From assembly GCF_020532645.1 (NCBI RefSeq), contig NZ_JAJAUZ010000012.1, positions 86,893 through 150,892 of the forward strand: a stretch of 64,000 nt of DNA, in the 5' to 3' direction. Every line of letters starts with the position of its first letter. Positions within the stretch are counted from its first letter, which is position 1. This document shows, piece by piece, positions 1-8,089 of this stretch. The position numbers and the translations under genes were made by a program. The DNA is from Streptomyces bambusae. Lineage in GTDB: Bacteria > Actinomycetota > Actinomycetes > Streptomycetales > Streptomycetaceae. The notes beneath the pieces are model-generated. The model made no database searches. It was given only the letters and a program-made list of their open reading frames with translations, and had not been told where the DNA came from.

Positions 1-506
1 CGGCGGGGATCGGGCAGGTGCTGGGCCGGCTCCGGCAGGCCACCGGGCAGACCGTCCACCTGGCCCTGCACAGCGGGGAGACGGTGACGTACATCCGGAA
101 GCTGGAGGACCACGCCCGCCCGTTCCGGACCGCCTCCCGCACCGGCATGCGAATGCCGCTGCACACCACCGCCATCGGCAAGTGCGTGCTGGCCGGGCTG
201 CCGGCCGCCGAGGCGGACGCCCTGCTCGACGCCGCCGGTCTGCCCGGCCGCACCCCGGCCTCGCTGACCACCCGGGAGGCCCTGCGCGCCGACCTGGACG
301 CGGTCCGGTCGCGCGGCTGGGCGCTGGACGACGAGGAGAACGAGCCGGGGATCCGCTGCATCGGTGCCGCCGTGCTCGACCCGTCGGGCCGCCCGGTGGG
401 CGGGGTCAGCGTCACGACGGTCACCTTCCTGGTGCCGCGCCAGGAGCTCGAGTCGTACGCGCCGGCGCTGCGGGAGGCGGCGGCCGCGCTGGCCCCGCTG
501 CTCTGA
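1..506 (+). CDS. IclR-family transcriptional regulator, C-terminal part (5' end outside window)
   Basis: The frame is open from the left edge to a TGA at 504-506, so only the effector-binding domain is present and the winged-helix DNA-binding half lies upstream of the window. The visible part has the usual IclR ligand-domain features: a segment GMRMPLHTTAIGKCVLAGLP (Thr/Ser-Ala-x-Gly-Lys type loop), then a DDEENEPGIRCIGAAVLD stretch close to the family DEE...G..CIAAPV motif. IclR proteins are dimeric repressors or activators of catabolic genes that bind small carboxylates in this domain. The target cannot be inferred because the upstream neighbours are missing. It converges on the GlxA-type regulator gene. 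Confidence 0.85.
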   Translation, partial: AGIGQVLGRLRQATGQTVHLALHSGETVTYIRKLEDHARPFRTASRTGMRMPLHTTAIGKCVLAGLPAAEADALLDAAGLPGRTPASLTTREALRADLDAVRSRGWALDDEENEPGIRCIGAAVLDPSGRPVGGVSVTTVTFLVPRQELESYAPALREAAAALAPLL

Positions 507-535
507 CCGCGGCGCTCCGGCCCCGCGCGCGTCAG
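503..535. terminator. Imperfect hairpin spanning both convergent stop codons
   Basis: CTGACCGCGGCGC at 503-515 can pair imperfectly with a GC-rich arm ending in GCGTCAG at 529-535. The TGA of the IclR gene and the reverse-strand stop of the GlxA-type gene lie inside the two arms. It is one of several such stop-embedding hairpins in this window. Confidence 0.4.
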
Positions 536-1503
536 CCCGTACGCCCGCGGAAGGTGCTGCGGTACTCCCGCGGGGGCACGCCGACCCGCCGGGTGAACGG
601 CGGGCGCAGCGAGACCGCGGAGGCGAATCCGCAGCGGACGGCGATCTCGTCCACCGGCAGGCCGGTCTCCTCCAGCAGCTGCTGGGCCGCGAGGATCCGC
701 TGGTCGAGGAGCCAGCGCAGCGGGGTGGTGCCGGTGGCCCCGGCGAACCGGCGGGCGAACGAGCGTTCCGACATGTGGCCCAGCGCGCCCATGCTGCGGA
801 CGGTCCAGGGCCGGCCCAGGTCGGCGAGGACCCGGCTGCGGACCCCGGCGAGCGGGTCGGCCGCGGCGTCGGCCTCCGGGACCGGGGAGGGGATGAACTG
901 GGCCTGGCCACCCGCCCGGAACGGCGCGGTGACCATGGCCCGGGCGATGGCCGCGGCGGTCTGCTGGCCGTGCGCGGAGCGGACCAGGTGCAGGCACAGG
1001 TCGATGCCCGCGGCCACCCCGGCGGAGCTCCAGATGCCGTCGTCCCCGGTGAACAGCACCTCGGGCCGTACGTCGGCGGCCGGGTGGCGGCGGGCGAGTT
1101 CGGCGGTGAGGGCCCAGTGGGTGGTGACGGCCCGCCCGTCGAGCAGCCCGGCCTCGCCGAGGACGAAGGCTCCCGCGCACAGCGAGGCGAGCGGGGTGCC
1201 CCGGGCGTGGACGGCGCGCAGGACGTCGAGCACGGCCGGCGGGGTGGCGGCCGCCGGGTCGGTGATCCCGGGGATCATGACCAGGTCGCAGTCGAGCAGG
1301 GCTGCCAGGGGGTGGTCGGGCACCCGCTCCAGCCCGCCGCCGAGCCGGACCCGCGCGCCGTCGGGCCCGCAGACCCGCAGGTCGAAGCGGGGTCCGTGGC
1401 CGGCCGCGCGCTCGGCCCACACCTCCCCGATCACCGCGTAGTCGAAGGCGCGCACGCCGTCGAAGACGAGGCAGCCCACCGTGCGGAACTCCGGAACGTC
1501 CAT
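532..1503 (-). CDS. GlxA-type transcriptional regulator (DJ-1/PfpI domain plus AraC HTH)
   Basis: 323 residues from ATG at 1503; a longer frame to 1542 exists, but MDVPEFRTVGCLVFDG gives the usual short N terminus. Residues about 8-175 form a DJ-1/PfpI class I glutamine-amidotransferase-like domain with the nucleophile-elbow motif SLCAGAFVLGEAGLLDGR followed by TTHW, typical of GlxA/FtrA regulators. The C-terminal 100 residues are an AraC-type double HTH (MSERSFARRFAGATGTTPLRW and a second helix pair ending PPREYR). These proteins activate nearby operons in response to unknown small ligands. It is divergent from the cysteine hydrolase gene at 1575, its likely target, with a 71-bp shared promoter region. 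Confidence 0.9.
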   Translation of the reverse strand: MDVPEFRTVGCLVFDGVRAFDYAVIGEVWAERAAGHGPRFDLRVCGPDGARVRLGGGLERVPDHPLAALLDCDLVMIPGITDPAAATPPAVLDVLRAVHARGTPLASLCAGAFVLGEAGLLDGRAVTTHWALTAELARRHPAADVRPEVLFTGDDGIWSSAGVAAGIDLCLHLVRSAHGQQTAAAIARAMVTAPFRAGGQAQFIPSPVPEADAAADPLAGVRSRVLADLGRPWTVRSMGALGHMSERSFARRFAGATGTTPLRWLLDQRILAAQQLLEETGLPVDEIAVRCGFASAVSLRPPFTRRVGVPPREYRSTFRGRTG

Positions 1504-1574
1504 GGCGGGAATGTATCGATCGGCGGCTGCCTCGATGATCACGGCCCCCGGCGGTGCCGCCCGAGGATGGGGTC

Positions 1575-2168
1575 ATGACGAACACGAGCGCTTTCGGCGC
1601 CCCCCTGACCCTCGACTCCGACGCCGTCCTCATCGTGGTGGACGTCCAGCAGGGCTTTGACGACGCGGAGTTCTGGGGCGTGCGGGACAACCCGGACGCC
1701 GAGAAGAACATCGCGGCGATCGCCGCCGCCTGGCAGGACTCCGGCCGTCCGGTGGTGGTGGTCCGGCACGCCTCGGACGGCGGGCCGCTGCAGCCGGGCA
1801 CCCCGGGGCACGAGCTGAAGCCGGAGGCCGCCGGGATCCGCGCCGACCTGCACATCACCAAGACGGTCAACAGCGCCTTCTACGGCACCCCCGACCTGCA
1901 CGCCTGGCTCGGCGAGCGGGGCGCCCGGCAGGTGGTGGTGACCGGGATCATGACCAACGTGTGCAACGAGTCGACGGCCCGGATGGCCGGGAACCTCGGA
2001 TACGACACGGTGTTCCCGATCGACGCCATGCACACGTTCGGCCTGACCGGTCCGGACGGCGTGACCGTGCCGGCGGAGGAGCTCGCCCGCGGGACCGCCG
2101 CCGTCCTGCACGCGATGCGGTTCGCGAAGGTGGTCACCACGGAGGCGGTGCTGGCCGCGGCGGTCTGA
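1575..2168 (+). CDS. Isochorismatase-family cysteine hydrolase
   Basis: 197 residues. ATG at 1575 is chosen because a GAGG sits 8 bp upstream and the product then begins just before the first strand. The three catalytic positions of the family are visible: Asp23 in IVVDVQQGF, the Lys of HITKTVNSAFYGT, and the Cys of GIMTNVCNESTARMAGNLG. Members hydrolyse isochorismate, nicotinamide or other amides and enol ethers through a covalent Cys intermediate. The substrate cannot be called from sequence. Pairing with a divergent GlxA-type regulator is common in actinobacteria and suggests induction by the substrate or a related compound. The gene converges on a LysR gene. Confidence 0.9.
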   Translation: MTNTSAFGAPLTLDSDAVLIVVDVQQGFDDAEFWGVRDNPDAEKNIAAIAAAWQDSGRPVVVVRHASDGGPLQPGTPGHELKPEAAGIRADLHITKTVNSAFYGTPDLHAWLGERGARQVVVTGIMTNVCNESTARMAGNLGYDTVFPIDAMHTFGLTGPDGVTVPAEELARGTAAVLHAMRFAKVVTTEAVLAAAV

Positions 2169-2216
2169 CCGCCGGCCGCCGCGGACCCGGCCCTGATCCG
2201 CCGGACTCGCCCCAGG

Positions 2217-3128
2217 TCAGTCCGCGGCGAGTCCGGCCGGCACCGCGGCCCGCAGGGCTTCGGTGACGGCGGCCACCGCGGGATGGGCGGCGGCCCCGCT
2301 GCGGAAGGCGATCCGGGTACGGCGCTGCACCGGCAGCCGGTCCAGGCGCACCGCCGGCCCGTGGTCCACCACGCCGAGCTGCGGTACGACGGCCACCCCC
2401 TGCCCGGCGGCCACCAGGGCCAGCACGGTGGCGAACTCGTCGACCTGGTGCCGGATCCGCGGGGTGAACCCGGCGGCCTGGCAGGCCCGTACGGCCATGG
2501 CGTGGCAGAGGGTGCCGGGGGTGGCGGTGATCCACGGCGCGTCGCGCCAGCGGGCGAGGCCCCCAGGGTCGCCGGCGGGCAGCGGGGCGGCGGGCGCGGC
2601 GGGCGACGCCAGGTACATGGCCTCGGTGAACAGGGCGGCGGTGGTCACCCCGGTCTCCTCGGGGCAGGGCACGAAGTCGTACTCGTGGACCAGGGCCACG
2701 TCCAGGTCGCCGGCCCGCAGGGCGTGGGCCACGGCGGCGGGGTCGGTCTCCGAGACCATCGGTTCCAGCCCGGGGTGGCGGGCGGCGAGGACCGTGAGGG
2801 CGGCCGGGACGATGGCCCGGGTGGCCGTGGGGAACGCGCCGATCCGCAGCGGTCCCGACAGGCCGTGCCGGGCGCCGGCGAGTTCGGCGGCGGCCTGTTC
2901 GAGGCGTTCCAGCACGGCGTCGGCGTGCCGGACCAGGTTCTCGCCCGCAGGCGTCAACCGGACCCGGCGGCCGGTCCGTTCCAGGAGCGGCAGGCCCGCC
3001 TCCCGTTCGAGGGCGCTGAGTTGCTGGGAGACCGCCGAGGGGGTGAAGGCGAGGGCTTCGGCCACGGCGGCGATGGTGCCGCGCACGGCGAGTTCGCGCA
3101 GCAGGCGCAGGCGTCGGACATCGAGCAT
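2217..3128 (-). CDS. LysR-family transcriptional regulator
   Basis: 303 residues, ATG at 3128. The N terminus MLDVRRLRLLRELAVRGTIAAVAEALAFTPSAVSQQLSALE is a classic LysR winged helix-turn-helix; residues about 90-295 are the periplasmic-binding-protein-like effector domain. It is of the ArgP/IciA-like streptomycete branch judging by the LRELAVRGTI start. It is divergent, 72 bp apart, from a DapA-like lyase gene, which is the natural regulatory target. That intergenic stretch is AT-richer than its surroundings and is where a T-N11-A operator should lie, though I cannot assign the exact site. Confidence 0.9.
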   Translation of the reverse strand: MLDVRRLRLLRELAVRGTIAAVAEALAFTPSAVSQQLSALEREAGLPLLERTGRRVRLTPAGENLVRHADAVLERLEQAAAELAGARHGLSGPLRIGAFPTATRAIVPAALTVLAARHPGLEPMVSETDPAAVAHALRAGDLDVALVHEYDFVPCPEETGVTTAALFTEAMYLASPAAPAAPLPAGDPGGLARWRDAPWITATPGTLCHAMAVRACQAAGFTPRIRHQVDEFATVLALVAAGQGVAVVPQLGVVDHGPAVRLDRLPVQRRTRIAFRSGAAAHPAVAAVTEALRAAVPAGLAAD

Positions 3129-3200
3129 CAGCTCAGCTTACGTTTGGGAACAGAAATGCGAACTGGACCTGAGCGTTCTGGCCCGGCGACCCTCGGAGGC

Positions 3201-4115
3201 ATGACTCAGAAGACCCCGGCCGTCCACGGGACCGCCTTCCTGCACGGCATCCACGTACCGCTCGTCACCCCCTTCACCGCCGCCGGCGCCGTCGCGTACG
3301 AGGCGCTGGAGGGGCTGGCGCACCAGGCGATCGACGGGGGTGCGGCCGGGATCACGGCGCTCGGCACCACCGCGGAGGCCGCCACCCTGGTGGCGGCCGA
3401 GCGGGACGGGGTGGTGGACGTGTGCGCCCGGGTGTGCCGGGAGCGCGGGGCCGCCCTGCTGGTGGGGGCCGGGGGCGGCGGTACGCGGGCGGCCGGGGCG
3501 GCGCTCGCGGGGCTGGCGCGGTGGCCGGAGGTGGCCGGGGCGCTGGTGCTGGTGCCGCCGTTCACGCGGCCGACGCCGGAGGGCGTGGTGGCCCACTTCG
3601 CCCGGCTCGCGGCGACGGCTCCGGTGCCGCTGGTCGTCTACCACGTCCCGTACCGCACCGGGCTGCCGCTCGACGCGGGGACGCTGCGGACGATCGGGGC
3701 GCTGCCGGGGGTGGCGGGCGTCAAGTACGCGGCCGGGCTGGACGACGCGGCGGTGGCGCTGCTGGGCGACCTGCCGGCGGGGTTCGAGGTGCTCGCCGGG
3801 GACGACGTGCTGCTGTCGCCGATGCTGGCGCTGGGGGCGGCCGGCGGAATCCTGGCGTCGGCTCACCTGGCCACGGACCGGTTCGTCGAACTGGCCGCCG
3901 CCTGGCGGGCCGGCGAGAACGGCCGGGCCCGCGCGCTCGGGCACGCGCTGGCCCGGCTGTCGGCCGCCGCCTTCGCGGAACCCAACCCGACGGTCGTCAA
4001 GGGCGTGCTGCACGCGCAGGGCCGCATCCCGACCGCGGACGTCCGGCTGCCGCTGCTGCCCGCGGGCCGTCAGGCGGTGGACGCCGCCCTCACCTGCCTG
4101 GCCGAGCTGGGCTGA
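3201..4115 (+). CDS. Dihydrodipicolinate synthase / N-acetylneuraminate lyase family protein
   Basis: 304 residues, ATG at 3201. A class I aldolase TIM barrel: HVPLVTPFTAAGAVAYEALEGL at the start, a GTTAEAATL phosphate-loop analogue (the family consensus is GTTGE), YHVPYRTGL carrying the catalytic Tyr, and VAGVKYAAG carrying the Schiff-base Lys. Family members condense or cleave pyruvate with an aldehyde; true DapA is usually encoded elsewhere near dapB, so this is more likely a catabolic or secondary lyase controlled by the divergent LysR protein. A GGAGG lies unusually close (one base) to the ATG, so initiation may be weak or leaderless. Confidence 0.88.
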   Translation: MTQKTPAVHGTAFLHGIHVPLVTPFTAAGAVAYEALEGLAHQAIDGGAAGITALGTTAEAATLVAAERDGVVDVCARVCRERGAALLVGAGGGGTRAAGAALAGLARWPEVAGALVLVPPFTRPTPEGVVAHFARLAATAPVPLVVYHVPYRTGLPLDAGTLRTIGALPGVAGVKYAAGLDDAAVALLGDLPAGFEVLAGDDVLLSPMLALGAAGGILASAHLATDRFVELAAAWRAGENGRARALGHALARLSAAAFAEPNPTVVKGVLHAQGRIPTADVRLPLLPAGRQAVDAALTCLAELG

Positions 4116-4135
4116 CGGGCCTTCGGGAGCGTACG

Positions 4136-4166
4136 GCCGGGCAGCCGGACGGGCCGGCTGCCCGGC
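4136..4166. terminator. Rho-independent-type hairpin between convergent genes
   Basis: GCCGGGCAGCCGG (4136-4148) pairs perfectly with CCGGCTGCCCGGC (4154-4166) around a 5-nt loop, between the lyase gene and the convergent methyltransferase gene. There is no U-tract, as is usual for Streptomyces. Confidence 0.7.
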
Positions 4167-4174
4167 GCGGCGGG

Positions 4175-4906
4175 TCAGGCGGGACGGCGGAACAAGGCCG
4201 TCCACAGGAAGGGTTCGCCGAAGTGCGGGGAGTCCGCGGGCTCGTCCGTCATCCGGCGGAACTCCACCTCCTGGAGGTCGGAGAAGATCAGGCGCAGCGA
4301 GGCGTCGGTGTAGGCGAGGCCGCCGTGCAGGGCGGACTGGCGGTAGAGGTCGGCGTCCGGGATCTCGGAGCCCATCGCGCCGGCGGCGAAGCAGGTGAGG
4401 GCGAAGTGCCCGCCGGGGGCGAGCACCCGGTCCAGCAGGGCCAGATAGCTGACGCGCCGGTGCGGGGGCAGGTGGTGGAAGCAGCCCGAGTCGTAGACGA
4501 GGTCGTACGGGCCGCTCAGCTCGGCCGTGGTCAGTTCGAACGCGTCGCCGCAGTGGAAGCGGACGCCGGAACCGGCCTCGCGGGCGCGGTCGCGGGCCCA
4601 GTCCAGCGCGGCCGGTGACAGGTCGACGGCGTCGACGTCGAAGCCGCGGGCGTCCAGGTGGAGGGCGTTGCGGCCGGGGCCGCAGCCGAGGTCGAGCGCC
4701 CGGCCCGGGGTGACGAGCCCCCGGTCGAGGTAGCCGGTCAGGTTCTCGTCGGGCTTGGCCACGAAGAACGGCACGTCCCGGGTGCGGTCCGCGTAGAACG
4801 CGTCCCACCACGGCGCGGCACCCTCGGTCCAGCGGTCGGCCTCTGCCGCGAACAGCCCGTCGAGCAGCTTCATCACGTCTTCGACCGAGCGTATGGTGCG
4901 GTCCAT
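4175..4906 (-). CDS. SAM-dependent class I methyltransferase
   Basis: 243 residues. ATG at 4906 is preferred over the TTG one codon upstream; a GGGGAG lies just before it. The Rossmann methyltransferase domain shows motif I ALDLGCGPGRNALHL near residue 75, an acidic ribose-binding DAVDLSPAALDWA, and a CFHHLPPHRR loop after strand 4. Similar proteins are annotated as generic class I methyltransferases (Methyltransf_25/11 type). No substrate is suggested by neighbours: it converges on the lyase gene and is divergent to nothing closely spaced. The region 4907-5150 upstream is very GC-rich and empty of genes. Confidence 0.85.
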   Translation of the reverse strand: MDRTIRSVEDVMKLLDGLFAAEADRWTEGAAPWWDAFYADRTRDVPFFVAKPDENLTGYLDRGLVTPGRALDLGCGPGRNALHLDARGFDVDAVDLSPAALDWARDRAREAGSGVRFHCGDAFELTTAELSGPYDLVYDSGCFHHLPPHRRVSYLALLDRVLAPGGHFALTCFAAGAMGSEIPDADLYRQSALHGGLAYTDASLRLIFSDLQEVEFRRMTDEPADSPHFGEPFLWTALFRRPA

Positions 4907-5150
4907 CAACTCCCCTTTCGCCAGGGGTTGAACGCTACGGCCCTGCCGGGAAAAAGCCCAGCTCAGGGCCGCTCCAAGGAAGTTGACGGAAGGTCTCGGG
5001 CGGGCGCTGGGCGCACTGCGGGCCCGGGGTCCGAGAGCACCCCCGCACCCGGGGGCGAACGGGCGCGTGCGACCCCGCCGCGGGCCGTGGCGGGGGTGTT
5101 CCGGGCGCCGCCGGGCGGGGTTTTTCGCGGCGGGAACTGCCGGACAGGGC

Positions 5151-5630
5151 CTACACGCCTTCGGCGGCGGTGGCCGCGTCCAGGGCGGTGGTGAGGCGGT
5201 CGAGGCGGGCTCGGAGGTCGACGATGTCGGCGAGGCCGAAGCCGGTGGCGGCGGCGATCCGGCGGGGCACCTCTGCGGCCCGCTCGCGCAGCGCGGCGCC
5301 GGCGGCGGTGGGCGAGATGTGCACGGAGCGCTCGTCCTCGGCGCTGCGTTCGCGGGTGACGAGGCCGGCCGCCTCCAGCCGCTTGAGCAGCGGGGAGAGC
5401 GTGCCCGAGTCGAGGCGCAGGCTGCGGCCGAGCTCCTTGACCGGGACGGTGCCCTGCTCCCAGAGGACCAGCATCACCAGGTACTGCGGGTAGGTGAGGC
5501 CGAGGTCCTTGAGGAGGACCCGGTAGAGGCTCCCGAACGCGCGGGACGCGGCGTTCAGCGAGAAGCAGATCTGTCCGTCGAGGCGCAGGAAGTCCTGGTC
5601 GGAGGGGGTGTCTGCGAGGCGCTCGGTCAT
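5151..5630 (-). CDS. ohrR: OhrR, organic-hydroperoxide-sensing MarR-family repressor (1-Cys type)
   Basis: 159 residues, ATG at 5630. A winged-helix MarR domain with the OhrR hallmark at the N terminus: Cys22 in LDGQICFSLNAASRAF, the peroxide-reactive cysteine, followed by a YRVLL segment matching the Tyr that contacts it. No other cysteine occurs in the protein, so it belongs to the one-Cys class, which depends on a low-molecular-weight thiol (mycothiol in actinobacteria) for stable oxidation. It is divergent to ohr with a palindromic operator between them, and should repress both genes until organic peroxide oxidises Cys22. Confidence 0.93.
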   Translation of the reverse strand: MTERLADTPSDQDFLRLDGQICFSLNAASRAFGSLYRVLLKDLGLTYPQYLVMLVLWEQGTVPVKELGRSLRLDSGTLSPLLKRLEAAGLVTRERSAEDERSVHISPTAAGAALRERAAEVPRRIAAATGFGLADIVDLRARLDRLTTALDAATAAEGV

Positions 5631-5654
5631 GGCATCCAGGATACCTCGCCGACC

Positions 5655-5676
5655 ATTGAGTTGTGCACAACTTAAT
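5655..5676. promoter_or_regulatory. OhrR operator, 22-bp near-perfect palindrome
   Basis: The core TTGTGCACAA (5661-5670) is a perfect 10-bp palindrome, extended by ATTGAG on the left and CTTAAT on the right with one mismatch pair. A related half-site ATTGTGTGC follows at 5675-5683. The site is AT-rich against a 73% GC background and sits between the divergent ohrR and ohr starts, as expected for the shared OhrR box. Confidence 0.85.
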
Positions 5677-5744
5677 TGTGTGCTCTATTTATGGGGCGGC
5701 ACCGCGAGGGGCCGCCCCCGTCACACCCCGAGAGGAACGCATCG

Positions 5745-6158
<414 letters not shown>

Positions 6159-6189
6159 TCGGGCAGTCCGGCAGCCGGCAGCGGCCGGC

Positions 6190-7716
6190 TCAGGCGGAGG
6201 CCAGCACCGTCTCCACGGTGTCGGCCTCCGCCGCCGTCTTGTCGGGGCGGTACCGGACCACGCGGGCGAAGCGGAGCGTGACCCCGGCCGGGTAGCGCGG
6301 CGAGCGCTGGAGTCCGTCGTACGCGATCTCCACGACGAGCTCCGGGCGCACCCGCACCGTGAACCCGTCGTCGGACACCGCCAGGGCCGTGAGCCGGGCG
6401 GTCTGGTCGCGGAGCACGGCGTCGGTGAGCCCCTTGAAGGTCTTGCCGAGCATCACGAAACCGCCGTCCGCAGTGCGCGCCCCGAGGTGCAGGTTGGACA
6501 GGAACCCGGTGCGGCGGCCGTGGCCCCGTTCTGCGGCCAGGACCACCAGGTCCAGGGTGTGCACCGGTTTGACCTTGAGCCAGTGGCGGCCGCGGCGGCC
6601 GGCCGAGTACGGCGATTCGAGCGCCTTGACCACCACGCCCTCGTGACCGCGGGCGAGCGCCGCCGCCCAGAACGCCTCGGCCGCACCGGCGTCCGCGGCC
6701 GGGTCGGACACCGCCAGCCGCCGGACCCGGGCCGACGGCGGGACCAGCCGGTCCAGCAGGGCGTGCCGTTCCCGCAGCGGGAGGTCGAGCAGTTCCTGCC
6801 CGTCGGCGACGAGGACGTCGAAGAACGCCGGGCTGAGCGGCAGCGCGGCCTGCGCCGCGGCCACGTCCAGCCGGGAGCCGACCCGGCCCGCCACGTCCTG
6901 GAACGCCACCGGCCGGCCTTCCGCGTCCAGCGCGATGGCCTCGCCGTCGAGGATGAAGTCGCCGCCCGGCAGGGTCCGTGCGAGGGCGGCGACCTCGGGC
7001 AGCCGGTCCGTGATCTCCGCCAGTGACCGGGTGTACGCGCGGACGGTGCCGGCCGTGCGGTGCACCTGTACGCGGATCCCGTCGAGCTTCTCCTCCACGC
7101 TGCACGGGCCGAGCGCGGTCAGCGCCTCGGTCACCGACTTCGCGGTGTGCGCGAGCATGGGCTGGACCGGGCGGCCGACGGTGACGGTGAACGCCGCCAG
7201 GGCCGCGGGCCCGCCGGCGAGCACCGCCTCGGCCACCGGGGGCAGCGCCCCGGCGTGCATCACGGCCCGCCGCAGGTCCCCGGCGGGCACCCCGGCGGCC
7301 TCGGCGACCCCTTCGAGCGCGAGTGCGGCGAGGGCGCCCTGCCGTACCTCGCCGGAGATCAGGCGGATCAGGAACTCCTGCTCGGGGGCGGTGGCGCGGC
7401 CGAGCAGCGCGGTGAGGACGTGCCGTCGGCGGGCCTGGGATCCGGGGCCGGATTCGGCGGCCAGGTCCGTCAGCGCCGCGTCCACGGCCGTCACGGTCAG
7501 GACGGGCTCGTCGGATGCCGGGACCGGCTCGGCGAGCAGCCGCCGGCCCACGCCCAACCGCCCTTGCGGCAGTTCCCCGGCCAGGTAGGCCACGACGAGC
7601 CCCGCCTCTTCCACCGGCGCCCCGCCGAACAACCGGGCCAGCGCGCTCACCTTCCCACCCCGCCCGGCGGTGTCGGCAACTTCCCGGGAAACCCGCGCCA
7701 CGTCCCCAATCAACAC
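6190..7716 (-). CDS. ATP-dependent DNA ligase (LigB/LigI-like)
   Basis: 508 residues from GTG at 7716. Residues 1-175 are an all-helical N-terminal DNA-binding domain. The adenylation domain contains motif I with the nucleotidyl Lys210 in EEKLDGIRVQ, motif III FILDGEAIALD, a FFDVLVADG segment, motif IV EGVVVKALES and motif V HWLKVKP. The C-terminal OB-fold ends in VRVRPELVVEIAYDGLQRSPRY. Full-length monofunctional enzyme without LigD polymerase or phosphoesterase modules, so it is more likely a repair or replication back-up ligase beside NAD-dependent LigA. It is preceded by a long intergenic element; no regulatory partner is evident. Confidence 0.93.
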   Translation of the reverse strand: MLIGDVARVSREVADTAGRGGKVSALARLFGGAPVEEAGLVVAYLAGELPQGRLGVGRRLLAEPVPASDEPVLTVTAVDAALTDLAAESGPGSQARRRHVLTALLGRATAPEQEFLIRLISGEVRQGALAALALEGVAEAAGVPAGDLRRAVMHAGALPPVAEAVLAGGPAALAAFTVTVGRPVQPMLAHTAKSVTEALTALGPCSVEEKLDGIRVQVHRTAGTVRAYTRSLAEITDRLPEVAALARTLPGGDFILDGEAIALDAEGRPVAFQDVAGRVGSRLDVAAAQAALPLSPAFFDVLVADGQELLDLPLRERHALLDRLVPPSARVRRLAVSDPAADAGAAEAFWAAALARGHEGVVVKALESPYSAGRRGRHWLKVKPVHTLDLVVLAAERGHGRRTGFLSNLHLGARTADGGFVMLGKTFKGLTDAVLRDQTARLTALAVSDDGFTVRVRPELVVEIAYDGLQRSPRYPAGVTLRFARVVRYRPDKTAAEADTVETVLASA

Positions 7717-7774
7717 CCCACCATCGTCCCGCCCGACCGCCGGATCGGCCCGCTGAGCGGTGTCCCACCGTGCA

Positions 7775-8010
7775 GGGGCTCCGCCCCCACACCCCCGGTC
7801 CTCAAACGCCGGACGGGCTGGATTTCCCCAGCCGGGACCTCGTCCGCGGGATGCGGCGGGGCAAAAACCACGCCCTGCCCTCGTCCGCCGGATGCGGCGG
7901 GGCGAAATTCAGCCTCGCCGGCGATTGAGGCGCGGGGGTCCGGGGGCGGAGCCCCCGATCTTTGAGCCCCGTCGGCGGCTGAGGCGCGGGGTCCGGGGGC
8001 GGAGCCCCGG
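7775..8010. repeat. Streptomycete intergenic repeat element, compound copy A
   Basis: The left arm has GGGGCTCCGCCCC followed by GGTCCTCAAACGCCGGACGGGCT. The right arms, in inverted orientation, read GATTGAGGCGCGGGGGTCCG then GGGGGCGGAGCCCCC, and a second variant copy reads CTGAGGCGCGGGGTCCG then GGGGGCGGAGCCCC. Between the arms are two direct copies of CTCGTCCGCSGGATGCGGCG followed by GGGC (near 7838 and 7880). The same modules recur at 10177 and 37907. It fills the whole 373-bp gap between the ligase start and the exporter gene; the exporter promoter must lie in or just after it. Confidence 0.85.
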
Positions 8011-8089
8011 GACTGGGGCGCGCCGGTCAAGGGGGCGCGCATCACAAGACGGGCTGGCCGTACGCGCGTGGTACGGGCAGCCTGAAGCC

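Noticed and set aside
7837..7910. CRISPR-like direct repeats
   Set aside because: Only two copies of about 28 bp, separated by 13 bp, inside a known type of intergenic element; no cas genes in the window.
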